DNA of 64,000 nucleotides from DASPGQ01 sp035457705 (GCA_035457705.1 DATIBD010000111.1:1-64000); one strand, 5' to 3'. Shown: positions 41,516 to 55,500, numbered from the stretch's first letter. Translations and numbers: made by a program. Notes: generated from the letters alone by a model not told the origin.

Positions 41516-43521
41516 CGCGACGAGCTCAGAACGCCGCTCAGACTTCGTTGCTCGGCATCGAGGGTCGTGACGTCCGCGCCGCCGAATAGCTCGAAAGTCG
41601 CCTCCAGCGGCTCGGATCGATTAAATCCCTGGAGGTCCGAGGTGGGTAACACTGGAAGCGGGCAACTCCCCTTCTGGCACGGCACCCCCAAGTTGGCGAG
41701 TGTTCGTCCGTTCTGCGACAGATTGGTCTGCAGAAGATAACTCCCCCTCTCTCGAACCTCGATCGCCACGTCCATCTTCAAATCGTACTGACCTTCACTC
41801 ACAGAAGAGGGCATCCATTCGTAGTGGATGCTGTCGATAAGGGCACTGGACTCGCCAAAGTCCACGAAAGCGAAGGCAGGGGTCGACACCACGAGAGGCT
41901 CGGAGTCTCCGGACTCGAAGTGCGCGTGGAGCTCATAGGGCCCGTTCACACCGCTGCGGAAGACCTGTTCGCCCGAAAAATCAATCTCCACGCGATGTTT
42001 TCCCGGACGACCGAACACGGTGCCGCTGGACTTGTTAACCGACCACCAGTCGGGCTTCGAAGCAACGACCTTGCCGTCTTTCACGAGGCGTCCGTACACG
42101 GTGTACGTCCCGGCCACCAGAATCTCGATCTCGACCTCGGCGCGAAGGGTATCGTAGATGTCGGGAAAGTCGGAATCCGCCTTTTCGAAACTCGCATCTC
42201 CAGTGAACGCCACTTCGCGCTCGCCCTGAGCTCCACCGGGAGTGGTGAGCGCCATGAGTCCCGTCGGATAATTGTAATAGGTCCAACCCCCGTACTGCGA
42301 TTCCTCGTAGAACATCACCGCCGGGTTGTCGAAGAAGATCGTTTCGTGCATGCGCTCTTTGCCGGCCTGAGCCTTGATGTTCATCCCGATCGCGTCGCCC
42401 GGCGCAGCATAGGTGCGGTTGAAGGTCGAGTCGAAGTACGTCCCGTTCCGCCACAAGAGACTGTGGGAACCGAAGACATAGCTGGGACAACTTGCCTGGC
42501 CGCCCCGGCAGCTCACGTTACCGGTGAAAGCGGAATCCAGCGATTGAGCCGACGGGGGTGTGGCGAACCCTTGCCCATCCATGCCGTCGATATTGCACTC
42601 CGCGCATCCGATTAGCCCGCCGATACCCAGAGTCGCCGCCATGTGCTGCAGCACGTCGCTGAAGACGTAGCAGTCCGCGAAGTTGCACGTCGATTGAGAG
42701 CTCACCAGCTGGCGCCACGAGCACTTGCAACCCGCCGACCAGCAATAGATCGGCTCCTCCACGCCCTCGACCCGGTACTGGACGGCCCCTTGCGGGAAGG
42801 CATAGCTGCCCTTCGTGTCGAGCTTCTTGGCGTAGCCGTATCGCCAGTGATCCTGCCCGTAGCGGTAGAGTCCTCCGAGCAGGCTTTCGAGAACGTCGCT
42901 CTCGGCTGCATCCGCTTCGAACCCTCCACCCCAGCACGCGGCTCTTTCGTACCAGTCCACTTGCGGGGGAGAGACCAGGAACAGCGGCTCGCGAAGCGTC
43001 GTGTAGAGGCGGCGTTTGATCGATTCGTGCGTCGTGGTTCCATCCGACGACTCGACGTCGCACGCGAGAGTCAACGCATAGATGCCGGTCTTCTGCGGAA
43101 GACGAAGCACGACCTCTCCGCGTTCCCCATCGAACTGCCCTTCGCCCTCGATGCGATCCAAGTCGAACGAACGACAGCTTGGATCGCTCGGCAAATCGGT
43201 TTCGATCGTCCAGGAACAGGTTGACCTGGGGGAATCTTCCGGACCCGAGGGGCAACTCGCGACGGCGACCTCCAATACGAGCTCTCCCCCGGCTACGCCC
43301 GAGACCGGGAACGCTTCGGACCGCGTCACACCGGGCACACGGTCGACTCGCTCGCAGCGGCTGTTGAACGGTCGTGAAAGCACGATTCCGTCGCGAACGC
43401 CGCTGACGTCGTTCGCACCTTTCGAGACAGCAATCCGCTGGACGACGTAGCCCTGTGACTCCGCCGAGGCCGCTCCGCCGGTGATACCCAGGAGCCCCCA
43501 GGCGAAGACGATGAGCTTCAT
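41512..43521 (-). CDS. Secreted transglutaminase-like cysteine-rich protein
   Basis: About 669 residues from ATG 43521, with a signal peptide (LIVFAWGLLGITGGAASA). The middle has the pattern of a transglutaminase/papain-like core: cysteines in STCNFADCYVFSDVLQHMAA (about residues 279 and 284) at the start of a helix, a histidine in FGSHSLLWRNGTYFDSTFN (about 351) and an aspartate at about 362. That gives a possible Cys-His-Asp triad, though similarity is faint. Many further cysteines suggest disulfides outside the cytoplasm. The C-terminal ~250 residues are beta-rich domains. It starts 59 bases after the synthetase stop, same strand, so it is probably co-transcribed. It could process or tether the peptide outside the cell, but this is inference. 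Confidence 0.6.
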   Translation of the reverse strand: MKLIVFAWGLLGITGGAASAESQGYVVQRIAVSKGANDVSGVRDGIVLSRPFNSRCERVDRVPGVTRSEAFPVSGVAGGELVLEVAVASCPSGPEDSPRSTCSWTIETDLPSDPSCRSFDLDRIEGEGQFDGERGEVVLRLPQKTGIYALTLACDVESSDGTTTHESIKRRLYTTLREPLFLVSPPQVDWYERAACWGGGFEADAAESDVLESLLGGLYRYGQDHWRYGYAKKLDTKGSYAFPQGAVQYRVEGVEEPIYCWSAGCKCSWRQLVSSQSTCNFADCYVFSDVLQHMAATLGIGGLIGCAECNIDGMDGQGFATPPSAQSLDSAFTGNVSCRGGQASCPSYVFGSHSLLWRNGTYFDSTFNRTYAAPGDAIGMNIKAQAGKERMHETIFFDNPAVMFYEESQYGGWTYYNYPTGLMALTTPGGAQGEREVAFTGDASFEKADSDFPDIYDTLRAEVEIEILVAGTYTVYGRLVKDGKVVASKPDWWSVNKSSGTVFGRPGKHRVEIDFSGEQVFRSGVNGPYELHAHFESGDSEPLVVSTPAFAFVDFGESSALIDSIHYEWMPSSVSEGQYDLKMDVAIEVRERGSYLLQTNLSQNGRTLANLGVPCQKGSCPLPVLPTSDLQGFNRSEPLEATFELFGGADVTTLDAEQRSLSGVLSSSR

Positions 43522-43580
43522 GTCACGTCGATAGGTCTCATCGGGCATGTTGCGCTTTTAGGCCCAAAGCGGCCCTTATG

Positions 43581-46500
43581 TCAAGATGGGCCGAGCTCCG
43601 ACAGCCGGCGCAGACAGGCGACAAAGCTCGTCGCGAGTCGATCGATCGTCGTCCGCCGATGCACGTTGCGGCTGAAGACCCAGTGCATCCAGAGCTTGCC
43701 GTCCGACACCCCGGCGTCGACCTCGATCAAGTAACGCCTTTCCCCGGAGACTGCGTGCGGTGTTCCGACGTCCTCGTCGACTTGGGCGAACAGCCCAGAA
43801 GTCGACGAGCCCGCATCCAGCTGACCATGGTAGTTGAAACAGAGCTCGCGCTCCCGGGCGCCACGAAGGCCCCGAGCGTCTTCTTCGTTCCTCATGTACC
43901 TAAGGATCCCGAAGCCTACGCCACGTCGAGGCAGCTCGCGAAGACGCTCTCGGACCGCGGCGACGTCGGCGGCGTCCCGGCTCTCGAGCGCGAACGGGAA
44001 CACCGACGTGAACCAACCCACCGTGCGCGAAACGTCGACGTCGTCGAACAGATCCTCTCTCCCGTGACCTTCGAGATCGACGACCAGGCTTTCTCGCCCG
44101 GTCCATTGGAACAGGGCCCGCGCGAGCGACGCCAGCAGGAGCTCGTAGATGCGCACGCTCCCGACCGCGTGGTCGGAAACCACCAGCCTCATCGTCGTCT
44201 CCGCGTCGAGAACTCTGACGACGGACTCCGCGGAGGCGTAGGTGTTATCGCCCTCACCATCTCGAGGAACTTCGACAACGCCGCTCACGACACGGGTCCA
44301 ATAGGGAATCTCCGCGCCGAGCTCGCGGCTTCCGGCGTAACGCGCGATCGCCTCGGCCCACACGGGAAACGATGAGGTCTTTCTCGGGAGGCGCACGTTC
44401 TCACCCGCCTCGCGCTGGCGATAGGCGGTCTCGATATCTTCCAGCAGGATCGGCCACGACACGCGGTCGACGACGAGGTGATGGATGATGATAAGAAACC
44501 GTCCGGCTCGGCCCGGCCCCGGGTCGAAGAGCACAGCTTGGATCAAAGGCCCTCGCTCCAGATCCAGCTCCGCCTGGCTCGATGCACCCAATCGTGCGAC
44601 CGTTTTCTCGAGCTCGCCATCGACAAACTGAGAGGGCTCCACGACGGTGAACCGATAGCTTTCCTGCGATGAGCCGTAAGCCTGGATCCATACTCCGGCC
44701 TTGCGCCGATAACGAAGTCGGAGCGTCTCATGATGAGAAACCACGTCGGAAAGCGCGGCCTCGAGCCGTTTTCGATCGAGCCGTCTACTCGGCTCGAGAA
44801 CGGCGAACTGGTTGAAATACGAAGGCTCGGGAAATCGGCACTCGAAGAACCACTTCTGTATGGGAGGGAGGGGGACGATGTCGAGCACGGGGATCGGGCG
44901 GGGCTCCTCGGCGGACGGCGTGATCCGGACGGCATCCGCCAGCTCTGATACGGTCTGATGCTCGAGAAGCATCCGTGGCGTCAGGAAGAGCCCCGACTGG
45001 CTTGCCTTCGCAACGATCTGGAGGCTCACGATGGAGTCACCACCGAGAGCGAAGAAGTTGTCGTGGATCCCGACCCGGTCGATCCGGAGCACGGCTTGCC
45101 AGATCCGACAGAGCTCGCTCTGAACGTCCGTCGTCGGGGTGGCGCGACCGTCATCCTCGGCGATGCCGCCCCCAGATGCCGCGGCCAGCGCGGTTGGATC
45201 AATCTTGCCACCGGGAGAACGCGGAAAACCGTCGAGCCAAACGTAACGTGTCGGCCACATGTAACTTGGAAGACGGTAGCGCATGTCGGACCGAACGGCG
45301 GATTCCTCCTCGGATGTTCTCTTCCGGGCGCCGGTCTCGAGAAAAGCCACGATTTGGGTCGATTCGCTTCCTTCCGTCCTTTGTACGGCCACGAAAGCGT
45401 CCGAGACACCGGGCTGTCGCCGCAGCCAGAACTCGATCTCTTCCGGCTCGACCCGGAATCCGCGGACTTTGGCCTGGCGGTCGAAACGGCCGAGAAATTC
45501 GATCTGCCCGTCGGCGAGAAAGCGAGCACGGTCGCCCGTTCGGTACATCCGGGCTCCGGGCGCGGAAGAGAATGGGTCGGGAACGAACCGGGCCGCGGTC
45601 TCGGCAGGTTCCCCGAGATAACCGCGCGCCACACCGAGTCCCCCGATGTAGATTTCCCCGCTCACGCCGGGCGGCACCAGTTCTGAACGGTCGTTGAGAA
45701 TGTAGACGGAAGCGCCTTCGATCGGACGACCGATAGGGATGCGGTTGGAGGCGAGATCTCTATCGCTTCCAAGATCGCAACGGGTGGTCACGATCGTGGC
45801 CTCCGTCGGTCCATAGCTGTTGACCAGCCTAGCTTTTCCTCGAACGACTTCGTTCCAATCCTTCAGGCGCTCTGCGAAGGCGCGCTCGCCGCCGATTATG
45901 ATGAGACGCACGCTCGCAGGCACCGCGAGCGAGCTGGCCTTCATCTCCGACGCGAGCAGATGCCAGAACGCAGTCGGCAGATCGAGGACAGTGACCCCGA
46001 GAGCTTCCACGCCTCGTAGAAATCGAGGGACGGAGTCGAGCATGTCAACGCTGCGCAGTACGAGGGAGGCACCCCGAGTGAGGGCGGGGAGAATCTCCTC
46101 GAGACTCGTGTCGAAGCTCAGAGACGCGAACTGGAGAACGCGGTCGGAGCTGCGGATGGCGTATTCCCGCGCGGCGCTCGCCGTGTGATTCCCCAACGCG
46201 CGGTGCTCGACCATGACTCCCTTGGGTCGTCCGCTCGACCCGGATGTATACAGGACATAGGCGAGGTTCTCCGGTCGAGGCTTTCCCCTCGTCGCGACGT
46301 GGCGTCTGCCGCCGAGCGAACGGGCCCTGACGCGGTCTTCCCCGCAGGTTAGGAGCACCGAGGCGCAGGCCCGCCTCGCCATGGAGCGTAGTCGGTCGAG
46401 AGAGGCACTCGAATCTAGAGGGAGATAGACACCACCGGCCGCGAGTACGGCGAGAAGCGCGACCAACGACTCGAGTGAGCGTTCCATCGCGACGGCGACG

Positions 46501-49500
46501 ACGCGCTCGGGGCCCACACCCATCCCGGCCAGCTCGCGAGCGAGCTCCCGGGACCGTGAGGCGAGCTCGCCGTAGCTCGTCTCCACGCCATCGGACACGA
46601 CCGCCACGGCGTTCGGATCCCTTGTCGCCTGGCTTTCGAACAGCTCGTAGAGGCCCGCGGAGTCGTCCAGCGACTCCGGGCCACGACCCCACTCCATCAG
46701 CACTCGATCTCTCAGCGCCGATGGGAGCCGAGTCAGCTCGGAAAGGCGTCGTCGGGGATCGGTGGCCACCCGGTCGAGAAACCGCTGGTAATCGGCCACG
46801 AACGATTCGATGGTCTCTCGTTCGAACAGCGCGCTATCGAATACGAGCTCGCCTCTGACACGGTCGCCGTCCTCATAGAGGTCGAGCTCGAGCTCGAAAG
46901 GCGTGTTCCGCGTGGGAAGCTCGATCCGCGCCACCGTGAGTCCCGCTAGCTTGTGGTGGGCCCTCGGCTGGTTGTGCCAGGCGAAGCTCACCTGGAACAG
47001 CGGGTGACGGGACGGTGTCCGTTCCGGGCTCACCTCCTCGACCAGCTGCGTGAACGGAAGGGCCTGGTGAGTGAAGGCCTCGAGTGCCACTTCGCGGATC
47101 CTCGTGAGAAGCTCCTCGAACGTCGGGTCGCCCGACAGATCGCCTCGAAGGACGATCGAGTTGACGAAAAAGCCCACCACGTCCTCGAGCTCACTCCGGC
47201 TTCGGTTCGCGACAGGAGAGCCCACCGCGACGTCTTCTCGCCCCGAGTAGCGGTGAAGCACGGCCAGAAACGCCGCGAGGAACGTCACATAGGGTGTAAC
47301 ACCCGAGCGCAGACCGAGCTGCCGGATGGCTCGGAGACACGTCTCGTGAATCTCGACGGGCAGCACCTCACCGCGGGCCCGCGCCGTGCTCCCAATCGGT
47401 TCTCGCCGGGGAAGCTCGAGGGGCTCCAGGCCCTCGAGCTTCTTTCGCCAGTAAGCCATATCGGCGGCGAGCTCGTCGGAGCGCATCCTGCGTTTCTCCC
47501 AAACGGCGAAATCCACCGCCTGGATCGAAAGCCCCGGTAGGCGCCCTCGGTCGCCTCGAAGATATCCCTCGTAGAGCTTCGCGAGATCCCTCCAGAGAAC
47601 GTGGTCCGACCAGCCGTCCGAGATGATGTGGGAAAGACTCCAGAACAGCACGTGCTCCGTGGCGGTCAGACGCACGAGGAGGACCCGAAAGAGCGGCCCA
47701 TGCTCCAGATCGAACGGTCGATGGGCCTCGACCGTGCACCGGCCTAGCATCTCTTCCTTGCGTCGGTCGGGATGAAGCGCTTGGAGATCGACGACCGTCC
47801 TCGGTACCTGGTACGGTGGAAGCACCTGCTGGCGTGGGCGCCCATCGCTCGATGGGAACACCGTTCTCAACGCCTCGTGTCTCTCGACCAGGGCATCGAA
47901 AGCCCACCAGAGAGCGTCGGTTGCGAGTGAGCCCTCGAAACCGTACGCGTCGACCATGCTGTAAGAGGTGTCGCCGGAGTCGAGCTGATGCAAGTACCAG
48001 AGCCCTCGCTGTCCCGAAGAGAGAGGCAATACATCCTCGCGCGACACGCGCTCGAGCGGAACGGTCTTTCCGATAGCAATCGTCATTCCCGCTTCGTGGA
48101 TCGCTCGGGAAAGGGTCTCGATCGTCGGGTGGTCGAACAGTGCTCGGAGCGGCAGATCGAGACCCGTCGTGTCCGCGACCCGCGCGACCACCCTGGCGGC
48201 GAGAAGCGAGTGCCCGCCGAGCTCGAAGAAGTCATCTTGCACGCCAACCCCGTCGATACCGAGGAGGTCCTCCCAGATGCTCGCGAGCGTCTTCTGGAGC
48301 CCGCCTTCAGGACCCACTCGATCGCGACGATGAAGAGACGTCCCCGGATCCGCCCTCGCGAGCGCGGCACGATCGACCTTGCCGTTCGGCAGAAGCGGCA
48401 GCTCGGCAACGAAGTGGAAAGACGAAGGCACCATGACCGAGGGCAGCCGTCGTGCGAGCTCTTCGCGAAGCCTCCTCGCGGTGACCGACTGGCCCTCGCC
48501 GAGGACCACGTGGGCGACGAGACTTCGATCGTCGGCTGACAGTTCACGGCTAACAACCGCCGCGTCGCGGACCCAGGCGAGACTTCTGAGGGCCGCCTCG
48601 ATTTCAGCGGGCTCGATCCGTACCCCTCGAATCTTCACCTGCTCGTCGCGCCGCCCGATGAATTGAAGGCGGCCGTCGACGCCGTGACTTGCGAGATCGC
48701 CGCTTCGATAGAGCCGGCTACCGGGAAAAGGTGAGAAAGGATTTGGCACGAAACGTTCCGCGGTCAACCGCGGCGCGTTCACGTAGCCGCGCGCGAGACC
48801 CGGCCCACCGATGGCGATCTCTCCGATCCCTCCCATGGGCACGGGGCTCAGGGATGCGTCGAGAAGATAGATCTCGGCGTTGTCGATGGGACGACCGATA
48901 TCGATCGCCATGCCGTTTCTTATCCCGCGGTAGACGGCGGCGCTGGCGTGAATGGTCGCCTCGGTGGGACCGTACAAGTTGACGAGCTCGGCGTCGAGCC
49001 CGAGAGCGAAGAATCGCTCGGCGAGATCTCGGCTGAGGAGTGCGCCCCCGCAGCACAGGCGCCTCAGGGTGTGGCACGACCCGAGATCGGACCCGTCGAG
49101 CAGCGCCCTCAAGAGCAACGGCACGACTTGAAGCACGGTGACGCCGTGTGCGCGAATCAACTCGACCAGGTAGCTCGGGTCGCGATGGCCGTCGGGCCGC
49201 GCCAGAATCACCCTTCCGCCGGTAAGAAGCGGCGCCCAGAACTCCCATACCGAAGCGTCGAAGCCAAAGGGGGTCTTCTGGATGACGCGATCGTCCTCGT
49301 CGAGCGGAAGAACCGACTGCATCCACAGCATATGATGAACGAGGGCGCGATGGGATACGCCGACTCCTTTGGGGGCGCCCGTGCTGCCCGACGTGTACAG
49401 GATGTAGGCGAGACTCTCGGGGCTCATGTCGATGACGGGGCCCTCATCGGTCGCTTCCGACAATCCGTCATCTGCGAGCAGCACGAATCCATCGAACGAG

Positions 49501-52500
49501 GAGAAGCGATTCTGAAGCACCTTGTTGGTGATCACGACGCGCACGCGCGAGTCGGCCAGCATGTATAGGAGCCGCTCGTCGGGGTATTCGGGCTCGAGGG
49601 GGAGATAAGCTCCCCCGGACTTGAGCACGGCGAGCTGCGCCACGACGAGCGGGATTCCGCGCGGAAGGCAGATGCCGACCGCGGCGTCTTCTACGACACC
49701 CGCCCGGCGCAACCGATGGGCGATTGCGTTCGCCAGCCGATCGAGACTTAGGTAGCTGAGCTCGAGATCCTCGAAAGCCACCGCGATCGACTGAGGTCGG
49801 CTTCTCGCACACGCCTCGACATAACGGTGAAGAGGCGTCTCGGTCGGATGGGCGATTTTTCGACCTTGCCATTCAACCAGGAGCCGCTGCCTCTCCGTCG
49901 GTTCGAGGGTATCGATCTCGGAAAGGCGGCGGCGCGGCTCCGCCGCAGCCTCCGCGAGAGCTCTCTCCAGCGAGCGCAGAATTCGAATCGCCAGCTCCTC
50001 GTCGAACAGATCGACGGCATAGGTAAGCTCGGCCAGAATTCCGTTCGCAGACTCCAAACAATGAAGGGTCAGATCGAATGGCGACATCGTCACGACGTCG
50101 CCAAGAGGCTCGACCACGACGCCTTCGAGCTCGAGGTTGGCGCTTCCGGTCGTCAGGTTGAAAGTCACCTGGAAAAGCGGATTTCGACTTCCATCGCGCT
50201 CGGGCCTGGCCTGCGCCACGAGCTTTTCGAAAGGCGCGTCCTGATGCGCGAAGGCCTCGAGCACCGTATTTCGGACCTGCGAGAGGAAATCGGCAAAGCT
50301 CGGATCCGAGGCCAGGCTTTCCCGAAGAACTACGGTGTTTGCGAAAAGACCCACGAGCTCCTCGAGCTCGGGCCGAGGTCGGTAGGCCACCGCTGTCCCC
50401 ACGGCGATGTCGTCCTGGCCGCTATACCGATGTAGGACGAGGAAGAATCCCGCGAGGATCGTCATGAACAGCGAGCATCCCTGCGCGACGCTTAGCCGGC
50501 GGAGCCGAACGACCAGCTCCTCTGGGATCGCGATGGACACCTCCGCCCCCCGGTAGCTCGATATTGCCGGGCGCGGCCGCGCCATCGGCATCTCGAGGGC
50601 GGTAAGACCGGACAGGCGCTTTCTCCAGTACTCCATCTGGGCTGTGAAAGCCCCTTCTTCGAACCGCTCTTTCTGCCACGCCGCGTAATCCGCGTACTGG
50701 ATGGGTAAAGCCGCCGGACGAGACCGGCGTCCGCCTCGTAGCACCCGATAGACGGAGCCGAGCTCACGATGGAGGATCTGCTGCGAGGACGCGTCGGAAA
50801 CGATGTGGTGCACGATAAGAAGGAGAACGTGGTCCTCTTCATCGATCTTCACGAGCGTTCTTCGGAGAAGAGACTCTCGCGCGAGGTCGAAGGTGCGTTC
50901 CGCCTCGGCCTCGGCCAGATCGTTCGCCTCGGCACGCCGCGCTTCGGCCGGCAAGCTCGTGAGGTCGATGATGGGCAAGGGCGCCTTCTCAGGGGGCCCC
51001 AGGGTCATCCTAGGGCGACCCATTTTTTCGACGAACCGCGAGCGCAGCACGTCGTGACGCCTCTCGATCTCGACGAAAGCCTCTCCGAGTGCTTGGACGT
51101 CGAGAGGGCCCGTCAGTCGGAATGCTTCCGCGATGTTGTACGCCGCGCTTGCTGGCTGGAGCCGATCCAGAAACCACAAGCGTTCCTGCGCGAAGGACAG
51201 CGCCAGGTCGTCGCCACGCGTCGCGGACACGAGAGGGGGAAGAGTTGGAACTCCGGCCCTGGCGCGCACGCTGTCCTCGAGCGCTTCGGCAAGCGTCGAG
51301 ACCGTCGGGTGGTCGAAGAGCTCCCGCAACGCCAGAGAGACTCCGAATGCGTCCTGAAGACGCGACGTCACCCGCGCGGCGAGGAGCGAATGTCCGCCGT
51401 GCTCGAAGAAGTTGTCGTGGGGTCCGATCCGATCGATCTGCAGAACATCGCACCAGATGCTGGCGACCGTCGCTTCCGACTGAGTCGCGAAGCCGCCGCC
51501 CTCAGGGCTGTAGCCTGTCGTCGGCGGTGGCGGAAGCGCGCGGCGATCGACCTTGCCGCTCGGCGTGAGCGGCCAGCTAGAAAGCGGCACGAGGGCGGAA
51601 GGCACCATGTACGGCGGCAGAGCGAGGCCGAGCCGACGTCGGATTGCCCGTGTCGGTGCGGCTCTGGCCGGCTCGACAAGAACGTAGGCCACCAGGCGAC
51701 GCGACGCGCCCTCCCCGCAAGCGACGACGACGGCGTCGCGCACCCCTTCCTCGCGCTCGAGCGCGGCCTCTATCTCGCCGGGCTCGATGCGGTATCCGCG
51801 TATCTTGACCTGCTCGTCGCCGCGACCGAGAAAGTCCAGGTTTCCGTCGGGCAACAAACGGACGCGATCGCCGGTTCGATAGAGACGCTCACCGGTTCCG
51901 CGACGCGCGAAGGGGTGGGGAACGAAGGCTTCCGCGGTTCGCTCCGGCATGCCCAGGTAGCCCCGCGCGAGACCCACGCCCCCGATATAGAGGTCGCCCG
52001 GTACGCCAACGGGAACGGGCTCCTGGTGCTGGTCGAAAACGTAGCTCTCGACCCCTTCGATCGGCCGGCCTATGGGTGGATCGCGGTCCGAAGGCGTATC
52101 GGCCAACGCTTCCCAGCGGTGGGAGACCATGCTGCCCTCGGTCTGTCCATAGGTATTGAACACCCGGCAATGAGGAGCCCCCGCGAGCCATCGGGCGAGG
52201 GCGTTTCGCGTTACCTTCTCGCCGCCCACGCTGAGGAGCCGAAGCGTGGCGGGAACGCTCGCACCCTTCGCGACGTGCACGGAGACCTCCTGGAAGAACG
52301 AGGTCGGTAGGGTGGCCAGCGTGATGCGTTCTTCTTCGAGACGCGCGAGAAAATGCGACGGATCGAGCATCGATTCATCGCAGAGGATCAGCGTCGCCCC
52401 CGCCACGAGACTCGGGTAGATCTCCTCCCCGCAGGTGTCGAAGCTCAGCGGGGCGAATTGAAGCAGGCGATCATCGAGAGTTACGCCGAAAGCTTTCATG

Positions 52501-55500
52501 GCGCTCAACGTATGGTTGGTGAGAGAGCGGTGCTCGATAAGGGCACCTTTGGGCGTCCCGCTGGAGCCGGACGTATAGATGAGGTAGGCCGCGTTGTGCG
52601 GCGTCGTCACCGCGGGCAGCTCATTCTTGGGCTGGTGGCGAAGCCACTCCCAGTCTCGGTCCACTTGCAGTACGTCGAGGGCGCTTTTTTGAAAACGTTC
52701 AGCCGAGCGCGCGTCGGCCAGGAGCCAGCCAGCCGCCGAGCCCTCGAGCATGCGCCCGAGGCGCTCGAACGGATAACTCGGGTCGAGAGCGAGATAAGCG
52801 GCTCCCGCTTTGAGGATGCCGACCAGCGACACGATGGTCTCGACGCTTCGATCCATCGAGAGGGCTACCAGCGTTTCCCGACCGGCTCCCCTCCGGCGAA
52901 GGAGATGCGCTACTTGATTCGAGCGCTCGTCGAGCTCGCGGAAGCTCAGCGCCTTCCCCGTGGAAGCTTCGGCGACCGCGATCGTCTCGGGGGCAATCCT
53001 GGCCCGCGCGGCGATCAGTCTGTCGACCGGCTCCTCCGAGAAAACGACACCTCCGGTGCTCCACTGGACCAGAAGCGTTCGGCGCTCCGAAGGCGTCAGG
53101 AGCGACAGCTCCGAAAGCCGTCTCTCGGGTGCCTCCACGATTGCCTCCAACAGGCGGCGCATATGGCCGAGCATGCGCTTCGCGGTATCCGGCTCGTAGA
53201 GATCCGTGTCCACCTCGAGAGCCAGGGACAGTGAAGCCTTGTCGAGCCAAACGGTCAACGTCAGGTCGAACATCGCTCCCTGGGTATGGCTCTCGATGGG
53301 CGTAACCAGGAGCTCGTGCAGACGCGGGACCTGTGGTTCCGCATCCTGGAAGTCGAACATGACCTGAAAGAGAGGGTGACGGGCGGAAGCGCGCTCGGGG
53401 CGCATCGCTTCGACGAGCTTTTCGAACGGGAGCTCTTGATGCGCGAAACCCCCGAGGGACACGTCGCGCACAGCCGCCAGCAGCTCGGTGAAGGTGGCCT
53501 TTGAGCGTACCCTCGTCCTGAGGACGATCGTGTTCACGAAGAGACCTACGCTCTCCTCGATCTCTTCCCGTCCCCGGTTCGCTACCGGGGCACCGACCGC
53601 AACGTCCTCTTGATTCGCGTAACGCTGAAGCAGCGCGACGAACGCGGCAAGAACGGTCATGTAGAGCGAAACGCCTCGACGTCGGCTCAGCTTCGCGAGC
53701 TCCTCACCGAGTTTGGACGGGAGTCGGTCACGTACGATCGTGCCTCTCCCGCTTCGCGTCTTCGGCCGCGGCCGATCGGTCGGAAGGTCCAGGCTCTCGA
53801 GACCGTCGAGCTTGGCCACCCAGTACTCGAGTTGCTCCTGGAGCCGGCCTTTCTCCACCTGATCGCGTTGCCAAAGCGCGTAGTCTGGGTATTGAACCCC
53901 GTTGATTGGCCCGAGGGGCGGTCCCGCTCCGACGAATGACTCATACAGCCGCGACAGCTCGCGATAGAGAACGCCGTGCGACCAGCCATCGGAGACGAGA
54001 TGGTGGGTCGTGAAAACCAGCACGTGCTCACCCGTGGCGACGCGAAGTAGGACGAGGTGCGTCGGGGGTCTCCCTTCGAGGTCGAACGGTCGCGAGGCCT
54101 CGGACTCGATAACGCTTCGAGCTTGCTCCCATCGTTCCTCGCCAGGAAGGTGCGTGAGATCGACACGCCGCATGAGGACTTCGAGCTGGTCCTTTCGGAG
54201 AACCCGCTGTAACGTCTCGTCTTTGGATCTCTCAAATGTCGTACGCAAGGCCTCGTGCCGCTCGAAGAGCGCCCGGAACGATCGCTCGAGCGCGTCCACA
54301 TCGAGATCGCCTTCGATGCGGAACGCGTCGGAAATGTTGTACGCCGAGCTCGGCCCCTCTAGCCCATCGAGAAAGAGAAGGCGCTCCTGGGCAAACGACA
54401 CGGGAACGGTCACGGTTCGCTCCAGCGCTCCGATGTGTTCGATCTCGGTTGGTTGTCGACCGTCCGCCTCTGAGATACGACGCGCCAGACCGCGGGCGGT
54501 CGGTTCGTCGAAGAGCTCTGATAGGGACGGCTCCCGTCCGAAGCGCCGGCGCACCCTGGCGAGGAGCTGCACCGCGGCCAGCGAATGTCCGCCGAGCTCG
54601 AAGAAGTCGTCCAGAGCTCCCACCGACTGGATCCCGAGAAGCTCCGCCAGAAGCTCGCAGAGCGTCTCTTCGACCGGCGTACCCGGAGGGACATACGGTT
54701 GTTGGAGCTCGGGGCGCTCGACATCGGGCGCAGGCAGACGACTCCGATCGATCTTTCCGCTGGTCCCCCGAGGAAGCGCATCCAGAACGAAGAAGGATGA
54801 AGGGATCATGTAGCGGGGCAGTCGTCGCTCGAGCATGGTACGAAGCTCCCGCACCAGATCTCGTGACCGCGCCTCACGCAAAGGATCGTTCGTCCTTCGC
54901 GAAGGCGAAGCCTGTGGCGGAAAGCCCGGGCGCGAGCGTCGTACATGTCCGGCCTCCTCGTTGCGAAAGAAAAAGGCATCGAAGCGGCCTAGCCTTCCGC
55001 CACCCGCCCAGCTCAATTCAACCGCATAGCCATGCGAAGCGGCCAGCACCTCGAGATCGCCAGGCTCGAGACCCTCTAGCGACGTACTCTCCATGCCGTT
55101 GCGAAGCTCGGAGAGGGTGGCGCTCTCGTCGAGACACCCAAGGAGCTCGACGAGTCGCGTCTCTCGCGCAAGGCGTGCATTGGGAATCGACGCGACGCCC
55201 AAGGAGCCGGAGCATCCGTTCAGCAAGCGCCCGAATTCGTCGCAATCCATCCCCTCACGCCAGGTAACCCACGGGATCTCCCTCCCCCGGTCGTCGCCGT
55301 CGAGCTCGAGCACGACGTCGTATCGGAACTGCGTGAGCTCGTTTCGAGCGCGTCCCGACTTGACCAGGATCCGTATGTTGGTCACCCGCGAAAAGAAGTG
55401 CGGAAGCTCGGAGAAAAACGCGGGATCGACGAGGAGCTCTGGCTCGAAGTCCAGACGCCGCCGGATGCGCCGCCGAAGCGAGGTCAGCGGCAACGTCGGG

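Noticed and set aside
41512..43521. The transglutaminase-like protein as the chain-release enzyme of the synthetase
   Set aside because: It has a signal peptide and many cysteines, so it should be outside the cytoplasm, where carrier-bound chains are not available.
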